Assembly: GCA_004194705.1 (NCBI GenBank)
Contig: SADC01001202.1
Location: 62,001 to 126,000 of the forward strand
From: Ditylenchus dipsaci
Lineage: Eukaryota; Nematoda; Chromadorea; Rhabditida; Anguinidae
Direction of reading: 5' to 3'
DNA: 64,000 bases
The notes under the pieces were generated by a model. It was given only the letters and a program-made list of their open reading frames with translations. It ran no database searches and was not told the DNA's origin. The position numbers and the translations under genes are program-made. Shown piece by piece: positions 12,353-23,419 of this stretch. Each line of letters opens with the position of its first letter. Positions within the stretch are counted from its first letter, which is position 1.

Positions 12353-13019
12353 CTGAATTAAGATAAATAATGAGTGAACGGTAAAGTTAGATTTTTAAAC
12401 TTTTTGCGGAAATTCGATTGGGCGGATCAGAATTCCAGTCCGATTGGCTTAATCGCTCAGAATTCCACCCTAGACCACTGAAACTATAAAGTCCAAAAGT
12501 GTAATAGTGAATTGATTGAAGAGATGGCTTATAATTCGGGCCTAATTTTTCACATCTCTCGACCAACTTTTCGAGTTACATATGAAAAAATGCTAATAAT
12601 TGAGGGTTGGCTTTTGGAACATGCCAAAAAACCGGTTTTAAATCCAAAATTTTGACTTTTTCGAAAATGGCCATTTTTGACCACTTTTTTCAACTTTCTT
12701 TGGCCCGTAGCGGGTTTTTGGCCCGATCACACGGTCTTGCACATTTATTTTGGTGAAAATTTCACAATGTCAGCTTTCGAATGACATAAAGTTTGGTCAT
12801 GAAAAATTCCAGGGTCATAACGATGTGCCGAAAACAAGCTTCCAACTCAGGGCCGAAAAACCGTTTTTTCGCTGGGTGGCTGAAATTTTTTGTACAAAAG
12901 CGCCGGTTTTTAATTGTAATCATGAAATCCACGGAAAGTGGGGCCAAAAAATCGATTGCGCTAATCAGAATGGCAAAATTCGATTATGGTGAAAAGTTAG
13001 CCTTGATGTTTGAAATTTT
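12353..13019. repeat. Repeat-derived DNA
   Basis: Bases 12398-12470 match the fold-back repeat at 34.5-34.7 kb (AAACTTTTTGCG... ATTCGATTGGGCGGATC). The remainder has short overlapping ORFs in several frames without a recognised domain. Confidence 0.5.
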
Positions 13020-13805
13020 GAATTTTCCGAAATTTCGGGGTTTTGGGGGTAATCTCCTAAGGGACTGGGGAGAGCAAAATATTTCTATAATTTAAACAAA
13101 GTTATACTTGAAAGATGCGCAAGGAAGCGGAAAACAAGATGAAATTTTTTAATTCTAGCTTTGAAATAAGTTTTTTTGAGAAAAAAACCATTTTTCTGAA
13201 ATTTTCAGGGTTTTTCGGAAATAACTCAGTTTTGAGAGATAAAATCGTGTGAGAGTAGTGATATTGTTCCAAAACTTTCAGATATGATAGCGCAAATGAT
13301 GCGCCAGAATGTGTAGAACAACATAAAATTTTATTATTTCATATGTGTAATTAGAAACCTCCAAAAATTTACAAAAACCTGAACCAACTCAGGATATCCT
13401 GAGAGTCGAAATTTCGGGGTTTTGGGGGTAATCTCCTAAGGGGCTGGGGACATCGAAATTTTCGTATGTTTTAAACAAAGTTATACTCGAAAGATGAACG
13501 AGAAGACGGAGAACCAGATAAAAATTTTTAATTTTGATTTCGGAATCCGTATTTTTGAGAAAAAACCATTTTTCCGAAATTTTTCGAAATTTTTGGGGTT
13601 TTCTGGAAAATTTCAATTTTTAAGCCACTAAATTGTCATGAAAGTGGTGAAATTGTCTCACAACTAAGTGGTATGATAGCTCAAAAGATGCGCAAGAATG
13701 TGTAGAACAATATAAAATTTTAAGATTTCATATGTGTAATCAGAAAGCTCGAAAAATTTACAAAAGCCTGAACCAACTCAGGATATCCTGAGGGTCGAAA
13801 TTTCG
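13020..13805. repeat. Two tandem ~380-390-bp direct repeats
   Basis: The block beginning GAAATTTCGGGGTTTTGGG recurs at about 13029 and 13408, and its first bases appear again near 13797. Internal landmarks repeat in order: AAACAAAGTTATACT, GAAAGATG, GAGAAAAAACCATTTTT, AATGTGTAGAACAA, TCATATGTGTAAT, CAACTCAGGATATCCTGAG. The copies differ by scattered substitutions. Confidence 0.85.
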
Positions 13806-14211
13806 GGGTTTCATGGGTGTAGTCAAAAGTCCCGACAAATTTTTCAAAATCGTGAACCAACTAAGGGTGGCTGGAGGGTGACTTCAGGGTGGTTCGGAGT
13901 TGGTTGGAGGATGGTTCGAGGTTGCTTTGAGGGTGGTAAAATCATGTCTTGAAAACTTTTTGATGCGCTTAAACGGCCTTCAAATATTTAGCGTAAAGCT
14001 GTCTGCTGCGAAGCAGCTGACAGCTTTAGTCTGAGCTTTGGAACAAAGCTCTCTAGATACAGTCAAACGCGCGAAGCGCGTTCTATACCCTAAATTTTTT
14101 TGCTTTTCTTTTCTATTGCCTTTTGTATTACTTTTTTTCTTCTAACGTAGTTTTCCAGTGTTTGGGGCCCTAGAATGATTATTGACGGTATTCGAGACAA
14201 CCACTACTTAA

Positions 14212-14404
14212 AGGACCATACTTGTTGATGACAATGATAATTTGGCAAATTCAAATGCGCGCAGGACACTTTTATTTCGTCTCGCACTGTACTCTTTTGA
14301 GTTATTTTGAACGACTCAAAAGAGTACAGTGCGAGACGAAATAAAAGTGTCCCGCGCGCATTTGAATTTGCCAAATTCTCATTGTCATCAACAAGTATGG
14401 TCCT
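14212..14404. mobile_element. TTAA-flanked near-perfect palindrome MITE
   Basis: TTAA at 14208-14211 and 14405-14408. The arms pair almost base for base from AGGACCATACTTGTTGATG through GCGCGCA, GACACTTTTATTTCG and CACTGTACTCTTTTGAG to a ~10-nt loop near 14308. Confidence 0.9.
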
Positions 14405-14545
14405 TTAAGCGCCGGTATAAGCGCCGGCTAAGCGCTGGCGCTGACTTTGAACCTGGCGGAGCGCCGGCTAAGTGCCGGCGCTTAGCTGGCGCCGGCGTTA
14501 ATTCTTAACCCGGCGGAGCGCCGGCTTAGCGCCGGCGCTTGAATA
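14405..14545. repeat. GC-rich GCGCCGGC cluster
   Basis: About 140 bp in which the self-complementary GCGCCGGC/GCCGGCGC motif and close variants recur roughly ten times, interleaved with GGCGGAGCGCC. It directly abuts the TTAA MITE and contrasts with the AT-rich surroundings. Confidence 0.8.
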
Positions 14546-14574
14546 ATCCTGCCCCCCCCCTCTAGTAAACCCCC

Positions 14575-14725
14575 AAAAAACTAACTTTCAGGGACTTCTG
14601 GCCACTCCAGGGTGGGGTACTGAGCGACCCAAGTCATTTTATGAAGCATTTGCTGCAAAATTACGAGAATTTGCTGCAAAATTACGAGAATTTGCTGCAA
14701 AATTCCGTTATGCCCGTTATGAATA
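14575..14725. repeat. Fragment of the 34.4-kb fold-back repeat
   Basis: Contains AAACTAACTTTCAGGG and GAGCGACCCAAGTCAT as at 34.72-34.78 kb, followed by three tandem copies of TTTGCTGCAAAATTACGAGAA, of which related copies exist at 34.82-34.88 kb. Confidence 0.7.
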
Positions 14726-15003
14726 TCGTGATTTATAATTTTTAATTTTTATCCTTCTAGAACGCGTGAAAAAAAATGTCGTAATATTTCGTTGTTAGCC
14801 ACTGACTTCTTGATGTAGTCCTTTGGTGTAGTAAAAATAAAGTGCTACTTCAACGAAATACTCCATGTAGCATAATTTTGGTGATCAATAATGTATAAAA
14901 ATTTACTCATTTTTGAGTAAAATGAGTTTTTAAATGTTGATTAAAACTAATTAAATAATCATATTTCAAAAAATTGTCGTTTTATTTTATTTATTCGTTT
15001 TAT

Positions 15004-15519
15004 TTATAACAAACCTTTTGCGTAATCAGCACGTAAAAACATTCTAGCTACTCCAAGGGCAAAAATGCAAGAACCGAACAAAATCTAGATCATAAACAAC
15101 TTTTTTAAAGACTTTGTCCAATCAAAATGGCACCTGTAAACAACTGGACAAGTTCAGGCTGCCCCAATCTACAATTTGTTTGATTGCAGCTCTGTTGAGC
15201 GCATCCTCATCTAGCAAAGAAGGGTGCGGAAGAGGGTATGCGCCTCCTAAATATGGCATGAACGTCGGCGCGCCTCTAGTATTGCTCATTGCAGATGGGG
15301 GTCGTCGAGGAAGTTGGGAAATGCCGTATATGTTCTGTTTCTCCCCGTAAAAAGCTGGATTTGGTGATTTACCTCTACTCATCCCATAAATATCGTTGCC
15401 TCCCGAGAATTGTGAAGAGGGAGGGGCAGGGGATGGAAATTGTGCTGCTGGAAGTCCCCATCTACTTCCACATGTTCAGGCCGAGGCAGAGTGGTGTAGG
15501 ACTGGTATCTGGACGGCAT
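15004..15519 (-). CDS. Pro-rich tail-anchored membrane protein, family not recognised
   Basis: Two exons: 15134-15519 (start MPSRYQSYTTLPRPEH) and 15004-15084. The first encodes a Pro/Ser/Gly-rich region (PSPAPPSSQFSGG, RRPPSAMS, FMPYLGGAYPLPHPS) and a conserved-looking LLDEDALNRAAIKQIVDW. The second encodes one hydrophobic helix (ILFGSCIFALGVARMF) and a short charged tail ending YAKGLL, which is typical of a C-tail anchor. The first exon is 386 nt; one extra T in the run at 15437-15439 makes it 387 and joins the N-terminal and Pro-rich frames. Function is unknown. The mitochondrial or ER outer face is only a guess from the tail-anchor topology. Confidence 0.6.
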
Positions 15520-16721
15520 TTTGGATGGCAGATCTTAAGTTAAGAGATAAAACTGTATGAAATCAAAGCATATCGAGAAACCGATCCTATTTCGTACCTT
15601 ATTATATTTGGTAATTTTCAAGGCCCTATGAGACAATATGGGGATTGTGATTGCTTTGTCTCCTTGGTTAGAATAATTATAGAAATTTGAGATTGAGATT
15701 TGAGAATTTGTAACTTTTGCTTAGTTCACTGTTATTTGTTTGACCTATTCTCAACAAAGTCGTAAACAAAAAGGCATTTTGGTATTAAAAATGAATTTGT
15801 ATAAAAAATATTCTCTAAAAGTTGGAGATTTTTTTTTCGAAAATTCCGAAACTCAAGTAAAAAGTGTCTCAAATCAGATTTGTCTTGAATACCTAATTTT
15901 TCACGTTTGGAGGTATGCTTCTTATATAATTAAAGAGAATAATTTTAAAAAATCGATAACTTACACATTCCCAGTTCACTACCTGGACGGGACTCTATTC
16001 CTCCACGTTGAGGGAGATTGCCTGTTTCTCGAGGAACCATGGCAGATTCAGGGCGTAGAGCTTGAGGGGGAGCATACGCTAAATAGTGAAGATGCTGACT
16101 TACTTACTATTTTTGTAAACAAGCTGTCAGTTTGCAATCAAACATGTGCACGGGCCGACTATGAGCCCGCCCCTTTTTTCCGCAGATACCGTATTTATTG
16201 TAATACCATTCGTTCAACTTTTCAACCAAATACTGCCACTAAAAAATTCCCGCCCACCTTGAAATGGCCGCTCTATTGAATAAACAGTCTTTATTCTCAG
16301 ATAATTATAGGTATTTCGATAAATCAATCACTATTGCTGAGCTTATCAATAGGTTATAAGATTTATTGCAAAACGAGTGAAAACTGAACGGTTGAAAATT
16401 TTTCGTGTGTCCTTACTTTTCATGGTGTTGCCTTTCTAAGCAACTTTTTTATATCATATAATACAAACAATGACTTCTAGCAATAAAAATATGTAAAAAA
16501 TAGCACAAAATTCGAATTTTTACTATGTAAAATGACTCCAAAAGGAAAAAAAACTTTATAAAATGGCCGGAGTGATCTCTTATTATAATAATATTAGTAA
16601 TATAATATTAGTATTAGTAATATAATAATATAATATTTATATTCTAATATTAGAGGCGATTTTGCACTTAGAGTAAATACGATTGTTTATTGCACGATTG
16701 TTTATTGCCACAATTGTTTAT

Positions 16722-17472
16722 TGCCCGGCCCGGCCCAGGGCCGGGCCGGGCTCATAGATTTCCGCGGTGGTCGGGCCGGGCCTAAAGCCGATCAGGCCGG
16801 GCCGGCCCGCCTCGGCCCGCCCAATAAATAATTTTCAAAATCCCGTCTTTTCAAAATCCCAATATTTTCAATATCCCGCAATTTTCAATCATTTCCAACT
16901 TTTTTTCTTACTCATCTCCAATCCTTCTTCGGAAGCTAGAGCAGACGATGAACACTACGCAAGACCCCAATCACAACGACGAGGAGGATTTTGGAGAGCC
17001 TTCGGGGAGCCTTCAAGCCCAAGGACAACGATGACCTCTTTCAGATGGTGAAGTACGACCAAGATGGGAATGCGGAGAAGGCTGAAGTTACAAAATTTTC
17101 GGCATGCAAGCAATGCAGGATGATTCTGGCTCACACTCACGGCGGTCATATTTCGTAAGTTCGCATTTTTCATATTGAATAATTAATGCTGAATATATTT
17201 AGTAGGCATCGATCTACTCATATCAAGCAGTCTGAGGCGACGAACCTAAAGAACTTGCTCTCTTTCTATGCTCCCAACTGGCCCACTTCGGCCGACAATC
17301 TAGAAAATGAATGAAATTTATATGACTTTTATTTTCTGTCCACCACATAGATAAAGAGCCGGGCTTTGCGGGCCAGCCCCGGGCTTTACTTTTGAAATTT
17401 CCCGCGGGCCGGGCTCAAGAAAACATTCGGCGGGCCGGGCCCTAAAATTTCCCGCCCGTGCACATGTCTGTT
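16722..17472 (+). mobile_element. Non-autonomous hAT-like element with GC-rich ends
   Basis: Occupies the palindrome centre. The left end is rich in GGCCCGGCC, and the right end reads CAGACATGTGCACGGGCGGG on the minus strand, an end style common in Ac-like hAT elements. A two-exon remnant (to 17154, then 17206-17314) encodes VKYDQDG, CKQCRMIL, then HRSTHIK and a stop: a BED-type zinc finger (CxxC...HxxxxH) without any transposase core. It is thus an internally deleted hAT copy keeping only its DNA-binding exon. Confidence 0.65.
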
Positions 17473-17708
17473 TGCAATAAACAATCGTATTTACTCTAAG
17501 TGCAAAATCGCCTCTAATATTAGAATATAAATATTATATTATTATATTACTAATACTAATATTATATTACTAATATTATTATAATAAGAGATCACTCCGG
17601 CCATTTTATAAAGTTTTTTTTCCTTTTGGAGTCATTTTACATAGTAAAAATTCGAATTTTGTGCTATTTTTCACATATTTTTATTGCTAGAAGTCATTGT
17701 TTGTATTA

Positions 17709-17893
17709 CAGTCGAACTCCGATATAAGGCCACCCCGATATAAGGCCACCCCCGCTATAAGGCCACCTCGAGACCAATTTTTTGGCCAGCAAAGAAAGAA
17801 ATTAGTCAAAGTTCACCCCCGATATAAAGCCACCCCGATATAAGGCCACCTTCGGCCGGTCCCCAGGGGTGGCCTTATATCGGAGTTCGACTG
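17709..17893. mobile_element. TA-flanked Tigger-type MITE
   Basis: Perfect inverted ends CAGTCGAACTCCGATATAAGG, flanked by TA (17707-17708, 17894-17895), with several internal copies of GATATAAGGCCACC. The uninterrupted sequence is preserved in the opposite palindrome arm (GTATTATATGAT), proving a clean insertion with TA duplication. Confidence 0.95.
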
Positions 17894-18721
17894 TATATGA
17901 TAAAAAAAAGTTGCTTAGAAAGGCAACGCCGTGAAAAGTAAGGACACACGAAAAATTTTCAACCGTTCAGTTTTCACTCGTTTTGCAATAAATCTCATAA
18001 CCTATTGATAAGCTCAGCAATAGTGATTGATTTATCGAAATACCTATAATTATCTGAGAATAAAGACTGTTTATTCAATAGAGCGGCCATTTCAAGGTGG
18101 GCGGGAATTTTTTAGTGGCAGTATTTGGTTGAAAAGTTGAACGAATGGTATTACAATAAATACGGTATCTGCGGAAATTTTATTGTCGGATAGGATTTCT
18201 TTTTTAAAGTAAGCACTAACTTCAAAAATATCGATGAAAAATCATGTATATTTATGGCTAGTGGAGATTCGCCAAAAATGAGATTTGCCAAAAATGAGAT
18301 TTGACCAAACCAAAACGAAATTTGCCAAAACAAGATTTGGCCAAGGAATCAACAGGGGGACCGAGGCAGTTCTTTACATTTTTTCGAAATTTTTTAAATT
18401 ATTCCTGCACCACCCAAAACCACACGAAACCACTTAAAACAACCAAACCCACTCAAAACCCCCTGAAACACTCCGATACACCCGAAACCACCCTGAACTA
18501 CCACAAACCACGCCAAGCAGCCAAAATTACTCAAAACCGCACAAAAAGATCAACCCACTGAAAACCAACCGCGACATTTCCACGCGACATTGTCCATTAT
18601 GTGGGACAATATCGCGCGACAAATTTTTTTTTAAATAGACAATGTCCGGGCGTCGTTTTGGGCGGGTTAAGTTGGTTTTAAGGGGTTTGGGATACTTGTG
18701 CACTTGGGAGCCCCTTTTTTG

Positions 18722-20050
18722 GTTAACTGTAAATAGGGTTTAAACGTCTCCTAAGTAAATTTTTATGCCAGAAACGATAAAAAAAAAGTTGTTTCCCAAC
18801 GATTTCCGCACTAAAAAAATAAAGTTCTCAAAAAAATTCGTTACCAAAGGTTGACCAACTGCCTTGGTCCCCCAAGGTAAAATATCTTATATTAAGGTAT
18901 CCTACCACGTTTTGGTCACTGGAGCTGGGAAAAAAGAGTCTTTAATGCATGTATGGGTACGTATCGTTTCGCCCCCCCCGTTCGTTTCGCCCCCAGTATC
19001 GTTTCGCCCCCTAGTTCATTTCGCCCCCTGTATCGTTTCGCCCCCTAGTTAATTTCGCCTCCTGTATCGTTTCGCCCCCTGTATTGTTTCGCCCACTAGT
19101 TCACGAAGTTACCGATAATTGATTTTTCATTAGTTTGGTTATTAGCAGAATTAAATTGAGATCAAAGAAAACAAGTTTCATTGGCAAGGTAACATAAAAC
19201 AGAGAAAAAACAGAGAACTTTTTGACTTTTTAGAATTTCTACATGCCTGCCTTCGGCAGGCAACCTAATTCAATAGGAAGCCCCTTTGGGGGTACATGGT
19301 CCGGGATAGGGCTGACCCTTTATATATGAGTTATATTAGCCCTTTATATGAGTTCGACCACAATTTCGACGGCGTACATGGCGCGAATTTGAATTTCGGG
19401 GATAAATATGAATTTTGGGGGCGAAACGATACAGGGGGCGAAATGAACTAGGGGGCGAAACAATACAGGGGGCGAAACGATACAGGGGCGAAATGAACTT
19501 GGGGGCGAAATGAACTAGGGGGCGAAATGAACTAGGGGGCGAAACAATACAGGGGGCGAAACGATACAGGGGGCGAAATGAACAGGGGGCGAAACGACCG
19601 ACTCCCTGCATGTATGATCAAAAGTCTCGCTCGGAATCATGTCTAAAGTAAGTGAGGAACCAACCAAGCCCCATGCGCCCCCTTCGGGGGCGCAGGGGGC
19701 TTGGTTGCTTGGGGTTGAGATGCGCACACCCACGTACCTTAGACACCAATCACTCGGAGTAACTCTGGATGCATAAAAACAATATGCATACCAGAGTTTC
19801 TTTATGCGGTAGGCCCCAGCAAACAAAACTATGTTCAAATTCCATCTTTTTGGTTTTTTACGATATATAGGTGCCCTTTTCGATTTAATTGCCTTGGGGA
19901 CCAAGGCAGTTGGTCAACCTTTGGTAAGGAATTTTTTTTTGAGAACTTTATTTTTTTAGTGCGGAAATCGTTGGGAAACAACTTTTTTTTTTATCGTTCT
20001 GGCATATAAAAATTTACTTAGGAGACGTTTAAACCCTATTTACAGTTAAC
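18722..20050. repeat. Fold-back element with GTTTCGCCCCC arrays
   Basis: Outer arms 18722-18886 and 19890-20050 are inverted (TTAACTGTAAATAGGG..., TTGACCAACTGCCTTGG). Inside lie two oppositely oriented arrays of GTTTCGCCCCCTGTATC / GTTCATTTCGCCCCCTA units (about 18962-19095 and 19418-19600). A partial copy of the core shared with the 20, 24 and 29-kb elements sits at 19610-19860. ORFs translating as repeated FAPCIVSPP are artefacts of the array. Confidence 0.85.
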
Positions 20051-20930
20051 CAAAAAGTGAGTTTTTGGTTGCAGTGACGAATCCCCCCCCCCCACGGGGA
20101 CTGATCAGGTGGAGGAGATAACTTCATATTCGTGTTTCTCGACCCGATTTCATGAGAAACGCGCGTTTTTTTGTTCTGAGAAAAAAAATTTTTTTCGAAC
20201 CACAGGGGGTATCATGGGTTTTTAGTCAAAATTTGAAAAATTTAAATTGGCGCCTTTTGAATTTGAAAGGGAATAAGGGCTGTATTGGGAGGGGAAGGGA
20301 ATAAAAGGGGGCCACTTTTATGGCAGAACAATATAAAAGTAAATATATGTTTCTTCGACTGCCTCACCATGTTTTTCAACTGGGCCGTGGCAAAAACAGA
20401 CTCTATATGCATTTCTGGTCAAAGAGTACTTCTCGGAATCATGTCTAAGGTAAGTGTGTGCGCGCATCTCTAACTCTCAAGCCCCCTGCGCCCCCTTCGG
20501 GGGCGCAGGGGCTTGGGGGCTTGGAGTTGAGATGCGCACACCCACATACCTTAGACACAAATCACTCGAAAGTGACTCTGGATGCATGAAAAAGCATGCA
20601 TACCAGAGTTTATTTATGCGGTAGGCCCAGTATTCAAAACTATGTTCAACATCTTCTTGTTAGTGGCCCTGTATGATTAGTGGCCCCCTTTTATTCCCTT
20701 CCCTCCCTATACAGCCCTTAATCCCTTTAAATTCAAAAGGCGCCAATTTAAATTTTTCAAATTTTGACTAAAAAACATGATACCCCCCCTGTGGTTCGAA
20801 AAAATTTTTTTTCTCAGAACCAAAAAAAACGCGCGGCTTTCTCATGAAATCGGGGTCGAGAAACACGAATATGAAGTTATCTCCTCCACCTGATCGTCCC
20901 CGTGGGGGGGGGATTCTGAACTCAAGCCGT
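20051..20930. repeat. Large fold-back family, copy A
   Basis: Arms pair from GAATCCCCCCCCCACGG / CCGTGGGGGGGGATTC inward through GATAACTTCATATTCGTG and GGCGCCTTTTGAATT. The centre is two diverged half-copies of a core ending in GTCTAAGGTAAGTG (20443) and, on the other strand, GTCTAAGGTATGTG (20555-20542), separated by a CCCCTTCGGGGGCGCAG hairpin. Paralogues at 24.1 and 28.6 kb. Confidence 0.9.
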
Positions 20931-21119
20931 TTTTTTTGTTGCAAATTTTGATCAAATATCGTCGATTTTCAAAGCAAAAGTTATTTCGGAACGTCTTCCC
21001 TAATAATGGTAAGAAAGACTTTAAAAAATTGTATTAAAAATCGACAAGTAAAAATCAAAGTTTTAATATTTTACCATTTAACCTTTAACCTTTTTTTCCT
21101 TCACTAAAGAATGCACAAA

Positions 21120-21538
21120 CTAACTGGAATGCATATATTCAGCTGGATTAAGTATTTGCTGAGTGCGCTGAGCGCCTGCATTGCCTGTGGCAAGAGTGCT
21201 TCCTCGAATACCATAGATAGGCAATGGGGCGCTTTTGAAGGGAACATAGCCGAATGGAGCTCCATTTTGTTGTTTTTGCTGCTAAAATCATAAATTTTTT
21301 TGGATATTTTCTCAAGTGAAATTGTGTTACTTCCTCGTGTTTCCGCCAAGCATTGCTCACATTCTGCTGTTTCTTGGGCTGAAACTGTTGACTGACTGCG
21401 GAGCCGGACGTTTTATGTCTTCAGTAGCAGATACGCTTGAGGTCTCAGCAGTTGTTTTCTTGGCGTTTTTGGATGACGGACTCTCTTTGGTTGTGAGCCC
21501 TTATTTTCTTTTCCTTTGCCCATTCCCACCGGGTTCAC
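21120..21538 (-). CDS. Lys/Gln-rich protein, C-terminal exons, family not recognised
   Basis: Exons 21331-21538 and 21120-21281, 49-nt intron, phase 0. The first encodes a basic, low-complexity stretch (VNPVGMGKGKENKGSQP, then KESPSSKNAKKTTAET, QQFQPKKQQNVSNAWRKHEE); the second QQKQQNGAPFGYVPFK, LPIYGIRGSTLATGN and a stop after NPAEYMHSS. The 208-nt exon reads through only if one A is added at each of two A runs (opposite 21486-21488 and 21411-21414), giving 210 nt. Upstream exons are not found; a fold-back element occupies the upstream intron. Confidence 0.5.
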
Positions 21539-21595
21539 CTGAAAAATCATCTATGGTCAATTTTGAGAGAGGGAAAAAACACATCAATGTAGGCT

Positions 21596-22142
21596 TTTTC
21601 GACGCTACCGTAATATACCCCCCCCCCAAAAACCCTCCTGTAATATACCTCCACCCCCGTGAAAACCCCCAAATAACCCCCCCCCCCCACCAAATAACCC
21701 CCCTCAAATAACCCCCCTAAATTCAAAAAAATTTTTGTCCTGGAAGGAAAAATGAAATTTTTGAGCTGTAACATACATATTTTCCCCAATTTCTTGCAAT
21801 GTGGAGTGTGCTGGTCTTGGCCGCGGAGCGGCCAACTCCTTGGCCGGGTACAACAACCTGTTTCCATTAAAAAATTTCATTTTTCCTTCCAGGACAAAAA
21901 ATTTTTTGAATTTAGGGGGGTTATTTGAGGGGGTTATTTGGTGGGGGGGTTATTTGGGGGGTCACGTCCTCCACCCCCCCCCCCTCCCAATAATTTTTAG
22001 GCTTAGGAATTAGGCTTAGCCCTTATGCTTAGGCTCAGGGACAACACGTAATAATTTCACCACTTTTCTAAAAAAAATATGATTTTTGGGTTCCTGAAAA
22101 ATTATTGGGGGGTGGGGGGTATATGACGGTAGCGTCGTTTTT
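21596..22142. repeat. Fold-back element with C-rich arms
   Basis: Inverted ends GACGCTACCGTAATATACCCCCC / GGGTATATGACGGTAGCGTC, arms rich in AAATAACCCCCC and sharing AAAAATTTTTTGTCCTGGAAGG. Central hairpin near TTGGCCGCGGAGCGGCCAA. Ends resemble those at 62167-62768. Confidence 0.85.
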
Positions 22143-22397
22143 TCATAGATATAATTGAGTATTCATATATGAGAGTAACCCAAAAGTTTTGAGATATCCC
22201 TACGTCTTTCTAGTTTTGTTGTTTTGGGCTAATTCAAAATCCGTAACTTTAAATCTTGACTAGGGGACAGGAAGAGTGGAAATTTCATTACATAAATATT
22301 TCAATCATTTCATACCGAATGTTTTTTGGCATTTTTTTTCAAAGTTTCTCAAGTTTGGGGTCAGGAAGAATTGTGGTCGATCACGGAGATGGGTACG

Positions 22398-22678
22398 TGA
22401 CATTTCACTTTCTGGGACATTTCACTCTCAGGACGTTTTCACTCTTGGGACATTTCACTCCCTAAGACATTTCACTCTCAGGACGTTTCACTCTTGGGAA
22501 ATTTCCCTCTCTGGGACATTTCACTCTCAGGACGTTTCACTCTTGGGACATTTCACTCTCTGGGACATTTCACTCTTAGGACGTTTCACTCTTGGGACAT
22601 TTCACTCTCTGGGACATTTCACTCTCAGGACGTTTCACTCTTGGGACATTTCACTCTCTGGGACACTTCACTCTCCAG
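22398..22678 (+). repeat. Minisatellite GGGACATTTCACTCT
   Basis: About eighteen head-to-tail units of 14-17 bp alternating GGGACATTTCACTCT and AGGACGTTTCACTCT, forming a ~49-bp higher-order period. The long ORF across it (repeated LGHFTL / DISLSGTFHS) is a translation artefact. Confidence 0.9.
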
Positions 22679-22814
22679 AATAATTTACAAGGTACGTGAT
22701 GGTATATGGTCTAATGCCTGTTCTAATCGGGTGTCTACCTCTAGGATCCAAAATTTTGGATTTATTAGTAATTATTAATATATTTTCGGGTTTTTTTTTA
22801 GATTGATCGACATA

Positions 22815-23247
22815 CAGTCAAACCTCATTATAACATACCCCCTTGAGACCGACCTTAGAGGTATGTTATATCGAAGGGTATTTTATATCACAAGTTAATT
22901 TAACGGAGTCTACTATTAAAGGGACCGACCTTAGGGTTATGTTATATCGAGAGGTATGTTATATCGGGAGTATTTTAGGTAAATTAAAATGGTGTAAATT
23001 AAAAAAAAATCAATTTTCTTCTTCTTTTTGTTTGCAAATTTTTTAAAAGTTCGTTATATAGAGCGTCTTTTTATTAGTCGGGACCGGCTCTAGGTGTTCG
23101 TTATTGAGAGAGTTCGTTATTGAGAGAGTTCTTTAATAAGAAGGTCCGTTATCAGTACTTTATTGAAAATCCAACCAAACCAAAAAAAAGTGTTCGTTAT
23201 TGAGAGAGTTCGTTATTCAGGGGGTTCGTTATTGGGAGAGTCGACTG
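22815..23247. mobile_element. TA-flanked element with two unlike Tigger-type ends
   Basis: Left end CAGTCAAACCTCATTATAACA and right end (minus strand) CAGTCGACTCTCCCAATAACG are both Tigger-type and each abuts TA, but they are not inverted copies beyond the first bases. The left subterminal repeat is GGTATGTTATATCG; the right is TTCGTTATTGAGAGAG. Confidence 0.7.
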
Positions 23248-23419
23248 TATTGCATAATTTTTATATCTACTAAAACGATATGGTGATAATGATTTTCCAT
23301 GAAAAAATGAGAAAAGCACAAGGACAACTCACAATGCACCCTTTAGCTGGTTATTGGTATAGTATAGAGCTGCCCATGTATTTTTCTCACTTTTTCATTG
23401 AAAAACACTCATTATCTCT

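Larger units (their letters stand above)
16177..18179. repeat. 2-kb palindromic (fold-back) element
   Basis: Arms 16177-16705 and 17478-18179 are inverted copies, readable from CCGCAGATACCGTATTTATTG inward to TAAATACGATTGTTTATTGC. The right arm is longer only because of a 185-bp MITE insertion (17709-17893). The centre is occupied by a GC-rich hAT-like element. The innermost left arm has three tandem copies of GATTGTTTATTGC; the right has one. Confidence 0.9.

Noticed and set aside
18951..19611. Long ORFs with repeated FAPCIVSPP on both strands
   Set aside because: They are translations of the GTTTCGCCCCC array in a fold-back element; no splice context and equally open in several frames.
20360..20470. 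Calling the fold-back core a spliced-leader RNA gene
   Set aside because: Only the donor-like end fits; no convincing Sm site or conserved leader could be shown by eye, so it is left as a hypothesis.
21316..21711. 131-codon plus-strand ORF
   Set aside because: Antisense to the better-supported minus-strand exons 21331-21538 and running into a C-rich fold-back arm.
22256..22778. 135-codon ORF of repeated SLSGTFHS
   Set aside because: Minisatellite translation, not a gene.
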